Shown here piece after piece: positions 35,855 through 43,916 of a stretch of 64,000 nucleotides of DNA. A program made the position numbers and the translations under genes. The stretch's first letter is position 1; the number at the start of each line of letters is the position of its first letter. Location of the stretch: NCBI GenBank assembly GCA_964449285.1, contig CAYUZX010000005.1, positions 12,645 to 76,644 of the forward strand, written 5' to 3'. The DNA is from QYOJ01 sp964449285. GTDB taxonomy: Bacteria; Bacteroidota; Bacteroidia; Bacteroidales; FEN-979. The notes beneath the pieces are model-generated. The model saw only the letters and a program-made list of their open reading frames with translations, did no database searches and was not told the DNA's origin.

Positions 35855-36337
35855 ATGAAAAAAACGTATTCAATTTTTACCTTAGTTGTACTTCTTTTCG
35901 CCATCATCCTGCTGGCGCCATCCTGCAAAGAGGATATTCCTGAAACATCACAGGGAGAAGCACTGGTTTACCAACTCTGGGATGCATTCCGGAATCAGGA
36001 TCTGGAAGGGATCAAACAAAACATGGCTCCCGGCTTTCAGTCGGTGCACGAGTTCGGGGCCTACAACATGGATGAAGAGCTGGCGCTGCTTCACGGACTG
36101 GCAATCACCGAATATACCATCACCGAAATGAAGATTACCAGTAATGACGAAGATCTGATTATTGCCACTTATTTCGTTGCCGTTTCAGAAACCATTGATG
36201 GCGAAAGGCTATCCCGGGAACCAGCGCCCCGGATGACCATCTTTGTCAGGGACAACGGCGTCTGGAAATGGGCCGCCCACGCCAATTTGAAGCCGATGAA
36301 GGCAGAGGATCCGGTTGAGGAGGAAGAGGCCAATTAG
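35855..36337 (+). CDS. NTF2/SnoaL-like (DUF4440-type) lipoprotein
   Basis: A 160-residue lipoprotein with the lipobox LAPSC (Cys at about 24 from this start; ATG 35834 is an alternative that adds seven residues). The body has the small cone-shaped NTF2-like pattern: an opening helix ALVYQLWDAFRNQDLEGIKQ, VHEFGAYNMDEEL, and paired strands ending FVRDNGVWKWAAHANLKPM. Such domains bind small molecules or act as stand-alone envelope proteins. Function unknown. It ends at the short terminator hairpin. Confidence 0.75.
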   Translation: MKKTYSIFTLVVLLFAIILLAPSCKEDIPETSQGEALVYQLWDAFRNQDLEGIKQNMAPGFQSVHEFGAYNMDEELALLHGLAITEYTITEMKITSNDEDLIIATYFVAVSETIDGERLSREPAPRMTIFVRDNGVWKWAAHANLKPMKAEDPVEEEEAN

Positions 36338-36338
36338 C

Positions 36339-36362
36339 AGTTGGCAAACTGCCAACTTTTTT
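36339..36362 (+). terminator. Short rho-independent terminator made of the GCAGTTGGCA word
   Basis: AGTTGGCA (36339-36346), loop AAC, TGCCAACT (36350-36357), then six Ts (36357-36362). It lies 1 bp after the lipoprotein stop codon. It is the same word as the long terminator at 26458. Confidence 0.82.
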
Positions 36363-36388
36363 AGTATCTTCGTGTAAAATTTCCCACT

Positions 36389-37612
36389 ATGGAAGATCCG
36401 CTATCGGAGCTAACCAGGCGTTCCACAGCCGAACGTCTGATGCCTCAGGAAGAGATGTTGGAGGTGGCCCGCAAGAAAAGCCAACTCACTATCGGTGTCC
36501 CTAAAGAGATCACGCTGGAAGAGACGAGGGTGGCACTTGTTCCCGACGGAGTGACGCTTCTCACCCACCTGGGCCATCAGGTTCTGGTGGAGGCGGGAGC
36601 CGGACTTGCATCACACTTTTCTGATCATGAGTACAGTGAAGCCGGAGCACAGATTGTTTACTCCCCTTCGGAAGTATATAAGTCGGATATGATCCTCAAG
36701 GTGGCTCCGCCCACACCTTCTGAGATGGATCTCATGCGCCCTAAGCAAACGCTGGTTTCTGCACTGCAGATGGCTGTCCAGAAGGAGAGCTATTTCCGCA
36801 CCCTGATGACCAAAAAGATCACTGCGCTCGGCTATGAACTGATTCGGGATAAAACACAATCATTTCCTGTGGTGAGGGCCATGAGTGAGATCGCTGGTTG
36901 TACATCGATTTTCATTGCTGCCGAATACCTCTCCAGTCCCGAATTAGGACGTGGCAAGATGTTTGGCGGTTTTACCGGAATCGGGCCATCGGAGGTGGTG
37001 ATCATCGGTGCCGGTACGGTCGGAGAGTTTGCAGCCCGCTCCGCTCTTGGTCTTGGTGCTTTGGTTAAGGTATTCGATAACTCTGTTTACCGGCTTCGCA
37101 GGTTGCAAAATAGCCTGGGTGTCAGGATATTCACTTCGATCCTTCATCCAAAAGTCCTGCTCGAATCAATGAAGACAGCCGATGTGGTAATCGGGGCCGT
37201 TCACTCTCCGGGAGGAAAATCTCCTTGCCTGATCACTGGGGAGTTGATTAAAAAGATGAAGGATGGGTCGATCATCATCGATGTAAGTATCGACCAAGGT
37301 GGCTGCTTCGAAACCTCGCGGCCTACAACCCACAGCAGTCCGGTATTCAAGGAACATGGGGTCACGCACTATTGTGTTCCCAATATCGCATCACGTGTTC
37401 CGCATACCGCTTCACAGGCATTGAACAACATCTTTGTTCCCGTCATTCTCGACGCCTGCTCCGAAGGAGGTATCGAATCCCTCATCAAAAAGGATTACGG
37501 CGTCAGACAGGGAGTATACCTCTTTAACGGCACCATCACAAATATGGCAATCAGTAAAAATTTTAACCTGCCCTTCCAGGATATTGAACTCCTGATGGCG
37601 GCTTTTCGCTAA
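36389..37612 (+). CDS. ald: Alanine dehydrogenase
   Basis: This 407-residue enzyme oxidises L-alanine to pyruvate and ammonia with NAD. It has the family N-domain TIGVPKEITLEETRVALVPDG, HLGHQVLVEAGAGLASHFSD, AMSEIAGCTSIFIAAEYL and the NAD site VVIIGAGTVGEFAARSALGLG, followed by DVSIDQGGCFETSRPTTHS and CVPNIASRVPHTASQALNN. The extended N-terminus with QEEMLEVARKKSQLTIG is usual in Bacteroidota. A -7-like TATCTTCG at 36365-36372 lies just after the upstream terminator. It is followed by aroB with only 2 bp between. Confidence 0.93.
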   Translation: MEDPLSELTRRSTAERLMPQEEMLEVARKKSQLTIGVPKEITLEETRVALVPDGVTLLTHLGHQVLVEAGAGLASHFSDHEYSEAGAQIVYSPSEVYKSDMILKVAPPTPSEMDLMRPKQTLVSALQMAVQKESYFRTLMTKKITALGYELIRDKTQSFPVVRAMSEIAGCTSIFIAAEYLSSPELGRGKMFGGFTGIGPSEVVIIGAGTVGEFAARSALGLGALVKVFDNSVYRLRRLQNSLGVRIFTSILHPKVLLESMKTADVVIGAVHSPGGKSPCLITGELIKKMKDGSIIIDVSIDQGGCFETSRPTTHSSPVFKEHGVTHYCVPNIASRVPHTASQALNNIFVPVILDACSEGGIESLIKKDYGVRQGVYLFNGTITNMAISKNFNLPFQDIELLMAAFR

Positions 37613-37614
37613 TC

Positions 37615-38718
37615 ATGAAGCTATCAATACGTACAGTTAATACATCAAAGTACCCAGTCCTGATCGGCGACGGGATCATGGAGCAACTTCAGAAAGAGCT
37701 AAAAAACTCCCGCAAGCTGAAATCGAGACTCTTTATCCTTACTGATACCAACACGCAACGCTTTTGTTTGCCCGAGCTCTTCGCACACATCCCCGAACTG
37801 GAGGCCGCGACTGTACTGAGCGTCGACAGCGGAGAGGAGGTGAAAACCCTCCGCACAGCCGAATATCTTTGGAAAGAGCTGGGATCGCATCAGGCCGACA
37901 GGAGTTCATTGCTGATCAACCTGGGTGGTGGGGTAGTGACTGATCTGGGCGGTTTCGTCGCCTCATCATTCCACCGGGGCATTGATACCATTCACATTCC
38001 TACCTCTCTCATCGGGCAGATTGATGCTGCGATTGGCGGCAAGACCGGAGTGAACATAGATGTCCTCAAAAACCAGGTAGGAACATTTTATGCTCCCAGA
38101 GGTGTCTACGTGTGGCCGGGTTTTCTAAGAACTCTCCCCATCGAGCATGTACGGTCGGGGCTGGCCGAAGTTGCCAAAACTGCTCTGATCCGTGATGAAC
38201 AATTCTGGCGCTGGCTCTCCCGGAAGCCAGTGCAACAGATCCAGGAGACCCCTTTTTCGGAGAATGTCTGGAAGGAGATCCTCCTGAAAACGATTCGGAT
38301 CAAACTCGAGATCGTCAGGCATGATCCATTTGAAAAGAACGAGAGGAAGCTGCTGAATTTCGGACATACCATTGGCCATGCGATTGAGTCGCTTGCCCTT
38401 CGGCGCGAAACCCCGGTGTTGCATGGAGATGCTGTTGCAGCCGGCATGCTGTGCGAAGGATTCCTCTCGGTGCTGCGAACCGGACTGGATCCACTCCAGC
38501 TGGAAGAGATCAGCCACTGGGTCATCCAGGGATTTGGGAAACTTCCTCTTCTTCAGGAGGATGAGGCGGTACGGATGGACATGATGCAACATGACAAGAA
38601 AAACCGTCAGCAGGAGATTCGCTTCTCCCTCCTCTCCGAAATTGGGAAAGGTAAGATCAACCAGGTATGCACACCGGATCAGATCCGCGAAGCCTTTGCA
38701 ACCTACTACAACCTCTGA
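37615..38718 (+). CDS. aroB: 3-dehydroquinate synthase
   Basis: AroB makes 3-dehydroquinate from DAHP, the second step of the shikimate pathway. The 367-residue protein has the NAD- and metal-binding features INLGGGVVTDLGGFVASSFHRG, IPTSLIGQIDAAIGGKTGVN, GLAEVAKTALIRD, RKLLNFGHTIGHAIESL and VLHGDAVAAGMLCE. It is placed 2 bp after ald and 10 bp before aroA, so the three probably form one transcript. Confidence 0.96.
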   Translation: MKLSIRTVNTSKYPVLIGDGIMEQLQKELKNSRKLKSRLFILTDTNTQRFCLPELFAHIPELEAATVLSVDSGEEVKTLRTAEYLWKELGSHQADRSSLLINLGGGVVTDLGGFVASSFHRGIDTIHIPTSLIGQIDAAIGGKTGVNIDVLKNQVGTFYAPRGVYVWPGFLRTLPIEHVRSGLAEVAKTALIRDEQFWRWLSRKPVQQIQETPFSENVWKEILLKTIRIKLEIVRHDPFEKNERKLLNFGHTIGHAIESLALRRETPVLHGDAVAAGMLCEGFLSVLRTGLDPLQLEEISHWVIQGFGKLPLLQEDEAVRMDMMQHDKKNRQQEIRFSLLSEIGKGKINQVCTPDQIREAFATYYNL

Positions 38719-38728
38719 TCGCCTTCCG

Positions 38729-40153
38729 ATGGCAATCTATACCATTACCAGAAATGACATTAAGCTGACCGGAGGGATATCCTTACCCTCTTCCAAGAGC
38801 ATCAGCAACCGGCTGCTCATTATCCGGGCTCTCAGCAAAACCCACTTCCGGCTGGAGAACCTCTCTATGGCTGAAGACACACTTCTGCTCCAGAAACTGC
38901 TGAACCAGATAGGGGATAGGGATTTATCAGTTAAAAAGCAACAGCCAACTCATGATCGGGACTTGCCAGATGAGCATGAAGGTTCAACATCTTGCCTCGA
39001 CTGTGGGAATGCAGGTACCGTGATGCGGTTCCTCACAGCATATGTTGCTACCCAACCGGGTAGATGGCTCTTATCCGGTAGTAACCGTATGCATAAACGG
39101 CCGATTGGGATCTTAGTTGAAGCACTCAGGAGCCTGGGAGCGTCGATTCATTATGTTGGCACTCCGGGATACCCTCCATTGGAAATTACTGGCAAACCAC
39201 TACGGGGCGGGGAAGTTAGAATGGATGCATCAGTGAGCAGTCAGTTTGTGTCGGCCCTGCTTATGATCGCCCCCAACCTGCCAGAAGACCTCACCATCCG
39301 GGTGATTGGTGACAGGGTCTCATTTCCATACGTGGAGATGACAATCCGTATCATGGAGGAGTTCGGTGCCATAGTGGAGCGGAAGGGTGAATCCCTGATT
39401 GTAAAACCCGGAAGATACAGACCAGAAACAATCGCAACCAATAGCTACGTCGTGGAGGCCGACTGGTCATCTGCTGCTTTTTGGTATGAAGCTGCAGCTC
39501 TGGCCGGCTCCGCTGAGATCACTCTTTACGGGTTGCAGAAAAATAGCATTCAGGGAGATGCTGTGCTGGCAGAATTATTCAGGCCACTGGGGGTGGAGAC
39601 TGTTTTCGAGGAGATTGGCGTTAAATTGACGAGTGGGCAGTTGGCAGTGGGCAGTTGGCAGTCCTCAGACCGCAGTGCCCAGCCTTCAATAAATTCTCCT
39701 CGTCCTTCGTCTTTCGTCTCTCGTCCCTCATCCTTCGACCTTTCCTCTTTCCCCGATCTCGCCCCGCCGTTGATTGTTGCCTGTGCCGTACTAGGGATTC
39801 CAGCTCGTTTTTCCGGTCTTCACCACCTGAAGATCAAAGAGAGTGATCGCCTCGAATCCCTAATAAAAGAGCTGAAACGCCTTCGCATTCCTATCCGGCA
39901 TCCGGCATCCGGCATCATTGAAACAGCTGCATATCAATCCCTTGTCTCCATTTCGGCCGATGCTCCTACAGTTACTATCGAGACATACGACGATCACCGG
40001 ATAGCGATGGCCTTTGCACTCCTGGCAATCAGAACTGGTGTCATCCGTATCTCCGATCCATCTGTCGTCTCAAAATCCTACCCCAGCTTCTGGGAGGAGA
40101 TGAGACGAATCGGGTTTGAGATTTGTGAAACGAAAGACGAAATAGGAAATTAG
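38729..40153 (+). CDS. aroA: 3-phosphoshikimate 1-carboxyvinyltransferase with repeat-coded inserts
   Basis: EPSP synthase of the shikimate pathway, 474 residues, about 50 longer than usual. Recognisable parts are LPSSKSISNRLLIIRALS (20-37), DCGNAGTVMRFLTAY (91-105), MHKRPIG, SVSSQFVSALLMIAP, the catalytic Asp343 in FPDLAPPL, Lys370-Glu371 in HHLKIKESDRLE and ETYDDHRIAMAFAL. Residues 62-88 and 301-336 are extra loops; the second is coded by GGGCAGTTGGCAGT and CGTCCTTCGTCTTTCGTC words. RHPASGI near 390 comes from the GCATCCGGCATCCGG word, and the tail CETKDEIGN from the ACGAAAGACGAAATAGG word. Confidence 0.93.
   Translation: MAIYTITRNDIKLTGGISLPSSKSISNRLLIIRALSKTHFRLENLSMAEDTLLLQKLLNQIGDRDLSVKKQQPTHDRDLPDEHEGSTSCLDCGNAGTVMRFLTAYVATQPGRWLLSGSNRMHKRPIGILVEALRSLGASIHYVGTPGYPPLEITGKPLRGGEVRMDASVSSQFVSALLMIAPNLPEDLTIRVIGDRVSFPYVEMTIRIMEEFGAIVERKGESLIVKPGRYRPETIATNSYVVEADWSSAAFWYEAAALAGSAEITLYGLQKNSIQGDAVLAELFRPLGVETVFEEIGVKLTSGQLAVGSWQSSDRSAQPSINSPRPSSFVSRPSSFDLSSFPDLAPPLIVACAVLGIPARFSGLHHLKIKESDRLESLIKELKRLRIPIRHPASGIIETAAYQSLVSISADAPTVTIETYDDHRIAMAFALLAIRTGVIRISDPSVVSKSYPSFWEEMRRIGFEICETKDEIGN
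39634..39750 (+). repeat. Cluster of dispersed words inside aroA
   Basis: Two copies of GGGCAGTTGGCAGT (39633-39662), followed by TCGTCCTTCGTCTTTCGTC and TCTCGTCCCTCATCCTTCG. All are read in frame as a Ser/Pro-rich loop just before the catalytic Asp region. The first word is the same as in the terminators at 26458 and 36339. Confidence 0.75.
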
Positions 40154-40228
40154 GAAATGCGAAAGGAATCAACTAAATGGCAATCCATGGCAATTTATAG
40201 CAATTCATGGCAATTACTAAGATTTTCA
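40154..40228 (+). repeat. ATGGCAATT word array after aroA
   Basis: Four iterations of a word of the type ATGGCAATCC / TAGCAATTC / ATGGCAATT between about 40178 and 40217, after a GAAATTAGGAAATGCGAAA stretch. Non-coding here. Confidence 0.55.
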
Positions 40229-40236
40229 TACATTTG
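40229..40236 (+). promoter_or_regulatory. -7 element TACATTTG before the LutA-like gene
   Basis: TAnnTTTG match 43 bp before ATG 40280. Confidence 0.5.
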
Positions 40237-40279
40237 TTTCTTCATGCCTTATTCTTCATTCCTCAATCATAATTGAATT

Positions 40280-40999
40280 ATGCTCGTCGACCTCTTCATC
40301 CCCTGCTTCATCGATCAGGTTTATCCCGAAACAGGGATTAATATGGTAAAAGTGTTGGAGAAACTGGGCGTGTCAGCGCATTACAACGGGAACCAGACAT
40401 GCTGTGGCCAAATGGCGTTCAACAGCGGCTTCTGGGATGAAGCAAAGTCGATGGGAGAAAAGTTCATCAAGGACTTTTCAAATGACCGTCCGATTGTGGG
40501 CCCTTCCGCATCCTGTATCGGCTATGTCCGGAACTATTTCCCCATGCTTTTTCACAATACGGCATTGCATTACGAATACAAGCAATTGCGGAAAAACATC
40601 TATGAGTTTACCGATTTTGTTGTGAATATTTTGAAGAAAGAGGATGTGGGCGCTACTTTCAAACATGTGGTGACCTACCACAGCTCCTGCGCCTCCTTGC
40701 GGGAATACGGATTAAAGGATGAGCCTTTGAAGCTTCTTTCACATGTAAAAGGGCTGGAATTAAGGGAGATGAAGGAACATGATGTCTGCTGCGGCTTCGG
40801 CGGGACTTTCTCTGTGAAATTTGAACCCATTTCCACGGCTATGGCTGAGCAAAAGATCAAACATGCTATGGAAACAGGTGCAGAATACATTGTTTCGACT
40901 GATTCTTCCTGCCTGATGCACCTTCAGGGTTACATTGACAAACATAACATACCAGTCAAAACCATTCACATCATCGACGTGTTAGCCTCTGGTTGGTAA
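40280..40999 (+). CDS. LutA-like (Fe-S)-binding protein with two CCG domains
   Basis: The 239-residue protein has two cysteine-rich CCG domains of the heterodisulfide reductase D/LutA type: IPCFIDQVYPETG with QTCCGQMAFNSG, and YHSSCASLREYGLKDEP with DVCCGFGGTFSVKFEP. LutA works with LutB and LutC to oxidise L-lactate. Neither partner is adjacent here (upstream is aroA, downstream tex), so a lutABC location elsewhere or another oxidoreductase partner is possible. Length and both metal-binding motifs are normal. Confidence 0.88.
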   Translation: MLVDLFIPCFIDQVYPETGINMVKVLEKLGVSAHYNGNQTCCGQMAFNSGFWDEAKSMGEKFIKDFSNDRPIVGPSASCIGYVRNYFPMLFHNTALHYEYKQLRKNIYEFTDFVVNILKKEDVGATFKHVVTYHSSCASLREYGLKDEPLKLLSHVKGLELREMKEHDVCCGFGGTFSVKFEPISTAMAEQKIKHAMETGAEYIVSTDSSCLMHLQGYIDKHNIPVKTIHIIDVLASGW

Positions 41000-41012
41000 A
41001 TACTCTGGTAAA

Positions 41013-43166
41013 ATGAACGCCGAAACTTATTCGCACATCATTGCCACCGAACTGAGTGTGGCTGAAGCTTTTATTAAAAATACCATCCAGCTGCTGGAGG
41101 GAGGAGCTACCATTCCCTTTATTGCCCGGTACCGTAAGGAGATGACCGGGAGTATGGATGAAACTGTTATCGCGCGGGTGCGTGACAGGTTGCAACAACT
41201 AAAGGATTTGAATGCACGCCGGGAGGCGATCCTCAAATCGCTTCGTGACCAGGAAAAACTTACTGATGAACTCGAGGTTGCGGTAATGAAAGCCAATACC
41301 ATGGCCGAACTGGAAGATATCTACCTGCCGTACAAGCCCAAACGCAAGACCCGCGCCAGCATGGCCCGTGAGAAGGGGTTGGAGCCACTTGCCAGGCTTA
41401 TCATATCGCAACGGTTCGACGATATTAAACACCGTGCCGAATCCTTTATTGATCCGGAGAAAGGTGTCAACGATGTTGAGGAGGCACTCCAGGGCGCTTG
41501 CGATATCATTGCCGAGTGGATCAATGAAGATGCTTATGCCCGTAAACGGATTCGTTCACTCTTCCAGCGCGAATCCATCATTACATCCAAAGTGGCGAAA
41601 GGGAAGGAAGAGGATGGGGTTAAATTCGAGACCTACTTCGACTCGCATGAATTGCTCCACAAAGCGCCTTCACACCGGATCCTGGCGATGTTTCGCGGAG
41701 AGAAGGAGGGATTTCTTAAGGTGAGCGTGGATGTAGATGGGGACCGGGGTGAAGAGATCCTCAACCGGATCTTCATTAAAGGGAATAACACCTCTTCCGA
41801 GCTTGTAAAGGGTGCGATAAAAGATAGCGGCAAACGGCTCCTCTACCCCTCCATGGAGACAGAGATGAGACAATGGATTAAAGAGAAAGCCGATGAAGAG
41901 GCGATCCGGGTTTTTGCCGAAAACCTACGGCAACTTCTGATGGCATCTCCGCTGGGGCAGAAACGCGTACTGGCAATCGACCCCGGGTTCCGGACAGGCT
42001 GCAAGATCGTCTGTCTTGATGCGCAGGGTAAGCTGCTACACAATGAAACGATCTATCCTCATCCACCGCAGAATGAGGTGAAAGAGTCTATCCACAAGAT
42101 AAAAACCCTCGTCAAAGCCTATAAAATTGAAGCAATCGCCATCGGCAACGGTACTGCTGGCCGCGAAACCGAGCGCCTGGTGCGTTCCATCCGGTTCGAT
42201 ACCGACCTCATTGCACTTGTAGTGAACGAGAGCGGCGCTTCGGTCTATTCGGCCAGTGTGGTTGCCCGGCAGGAGTTCCCCGACTATGATATCACGGTAA
42301 GGGGATCTGTAAGTATCGGCCGTCGCCTGATGGATCCACTGGCCGAGTTGGTGAAGATAGACCCCAAATCGATCGGCGTGGGACAATACCAGCACGATGT
42401 CGACCAAACGGCACTCCAGCAGAGCCTGGCAGACACCGTGGAGAGCTCCGTCAATATGGTTGGAGTAGAGGTGAATACTGCCAGCGAACAACTGCTGACA
42501 TTCGTTTCAGGTGTTGGCCCTACTTTGGCGAAAAACATCATCGGCTACCGGAACGAACATGGCCCCTTTTCATCCCGTAAAGAGCTCATGAAAGTTCCCC
42601 GCTTTGGCGATAAGGTTTTCGAACAAGCTGCTGGATTCCTTCGGATCAGGGATGCCAAAAACCCGCTCGACTCAAGTGCGGTGCACCCCGAAAGTTACCA
42701 TGTGGTTGACAAGATGGCCAAACGGTTGAATTGCTCCATCGCCGAACTCATCTCCCGGGCCGAACTACGCAAACAGATTGACCTGAAAGAGTATGTGACG
42801 GAGAAGACCGGACTTCCCACCCTGGAGGATATCGTCATCGAGCTGGCGAAACCGGGGCGCGATCCAAGGAAACAGTTTGAGATATTTGAGTTCGACAGAA
42901 ATATTCATTCCATTAATGACCTTCATCAGGGGATGAAACTCCCTGGTATCGTGACAAACATCACTGCTTTTGGCGCCTTCGTGGATCTGGGTGTGCATCA
43001 GGACGGACTCGTCCACATAAGCCAGATGGCCGACCAATTCGTGAAAGATCCTAACGACTTTGTGAAGATAAACCAGAAAGTGATGGTCGAAGTGCTGGAT
43101 GTCGACACAAATCGCAAACGCATCCAGCTTTCTATGAAAGGCATGAATAATAACGGGGCGAATTAG
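41013..43166 (+). CDS. tex: Tex-family RNA-binding transcription accessory protein
   Basis: Tex is a conserved cytoplasmic nucleic-acid-binding protein. The 717-residue sequence shows the Tex_N region (GGATIPFIARYRKEMTGSMDE), a YqgF/RNase H-like domain (VLAIDPGFRTGCKIVCLD, AIGNGTAGRETE, NESGASVYSAS), helix-hairpin-helix segments (FVSGVGPTLAKNIIGYRNEHG, LMKVPRFGDKVFEQAAGFLRI) and a C-terminal S1 domain (GMKLPGIVTNITAFGAFVDL to RIQLSMKGM). It starts 13 bp after the LutA-like gene. Confidence 0.96.
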   Translation: MNAETYSHIIATELSVAEAFIKNTIQLLEGGATIPFIARYRKEMTGSMDETVIARVRDRLQQLKDLNARREAILKSLRDQEKLTDELEVAVMKANTMAELEDIYLPYKPKRKTRASMAREKGLEPLARLIISQRFDDIKHRAESFIDPEKGVNDVEEALQGACDIIAEWINEDAYARKRIRSLFQRESIITSKVAKGKEEDGVKFETYFDSHELLHKAPSHRILAMFRGEKEGFLKVSVDVDGDRGEEILNRIFIKGNNTSSELVKGAIKDSGKRLLYPSMETEMRQWIKEKADEEAIRVFAENLRQLLMASPLGQKRVLAIDPGFRTGCKIVCLDAQGKLLHNETIYPHPPQNEVKESIHKIKTLVKAYKIEAIAIGNGTAGRETERLVRSIRFDTDLIALVVNESGASVYSASVVARQEFPDYDITVRGSVSIGRRLMDPLAELVKIDPKSIGVGQYQHDVDQTALQQSLADTVESSVNMVGVEVNTASEQLLTFVSGVGPTLAKNIIGYRNEHGPFSSRKELMKVPRFGDKVFEQAAGFLRIRDAKNPLDSSAVHPESYHVVDKMAKRLNCSIAELISRAELRKQIDLKEYVTEKTGLPTLEDIVIELAKPGRDPRKQFEIFEFDRNIHSINDLHQGMKLPGIVTNITAFGAFVDLGVHQDGLVHISQMADQFVKDPNDFVKINQKVMVEVLDVDTNRKRIQLSMKGMNNNGAN

Positions 43167-43177
43167 ACGTTAGACAC

Positions 43178-43207
43178 ATTACGAATTACGAATTACGAAT
43201 TACGAAT
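43178..43207 (+). repeat. Four-unit ATTACGA array touching the beta-barrel start codon
   Basis: Tandem ATTACGA-ATTACGA-ATTACGA-ATTACGAAT; the last unit runs into GAATGAAG, which supplies the ATG (43206-43208) of the next gene. Confidence 0.75.
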
Positions 43208-43913
43208 GAAGAAATATTTCTTTTTTCTGACTCTCCTCCTGCCACTCCTCCTTTCAAATCCGGGTTTCTCCCAGCGGTTCCTGGGCGCTATCTCAGCTGG
43301 AATGAACCTCTCCCAGGTTGATGGCGATGAAGTATACGGATTCAAGAAAGTAGGCTTCAATGGAGGTCCCTCCATCATCGTACCATTCGGAAGAGATGGC
43401 AAATGGACTGTTACCATGGAAATTCTCTTCTCAATGAACGGTTCTTACCAGAAAACTTATGTGCCTGATACCGTAGCGCCTGACACCAATTTACCAGCTT
43501 CATACTTCGGGTATAAACTAAATTTGAACTACATTCAAATCCCCTTGCTGGTCCACTTTACCGATAAGAAGATCATTGCCGGAGGGCTGGGTTTTGCTTA
43601 TGGGCAACTTGTAGGGGTGTCAGAGTGGGAGGATGGGGTAAAAATAGAAGGTACAACTCTCCAGGGACCCTATACAATGGCCGATTTTCAGGTTCTCGCC
43701 GATGTCAGATTGCGGATATGGAAACGGTTATGGGCGAACCTTCGTTACTCATACTCCCTGGTGCCGATTCGCACACGCGATTTCACCAATATCACCGAGA
43801 AGCAGGTATGGACACGGAAGCAGCATAATAACGTGATCACCTTCAGACTTACCTATATTTTCAATGATCCTTACGTTAGGCCTCGGGAAGGAAGAACGAA
43901 AAAATCGAAGTAA
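43206..43913 (+). CDS. Outer membrane beta-barrel protein
   Basis: A 235-residue protein with a signal peptide (about 1-22, ending GFSQ) and alternating hydrophobic strands typical of the 8-10-strand barrels often annotated as porin family or PorT-like (OMP_b-brl_2). Examples are GAISAGMNLSQVDGDEVYGF, LNLNYIQIPLLVHF, FRLTYIF. The end is basic (PREGRTKKSK). Its ATG is provided by the last unit of a repeat array, so any leader consists of repeat. Specific role unknown. Confidence 0.8.
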   Translation: MKKYFFFLTLLLPLLLSNPGFSQRFLGAISAGMNLSQVDGDEVYGFKKVGFNGGPSIIVPFGRDGKWTVTMEILFSMNGSYQKTYVPDTVAPDTNLPASYFGYKLNLNYIQIPLLVHFTDKKIIAGGLGFAYGQLVGVSEWEDGVKIEGTTLQGPYTMADFQVLADVRLRIWKRLWANLRYSYSLVPIRTRDFTNITEKQVWTRKQHNNVITFRLTYIFNDPYVRPREGRTKKSK

Positions 43914-43916
43914 AAG

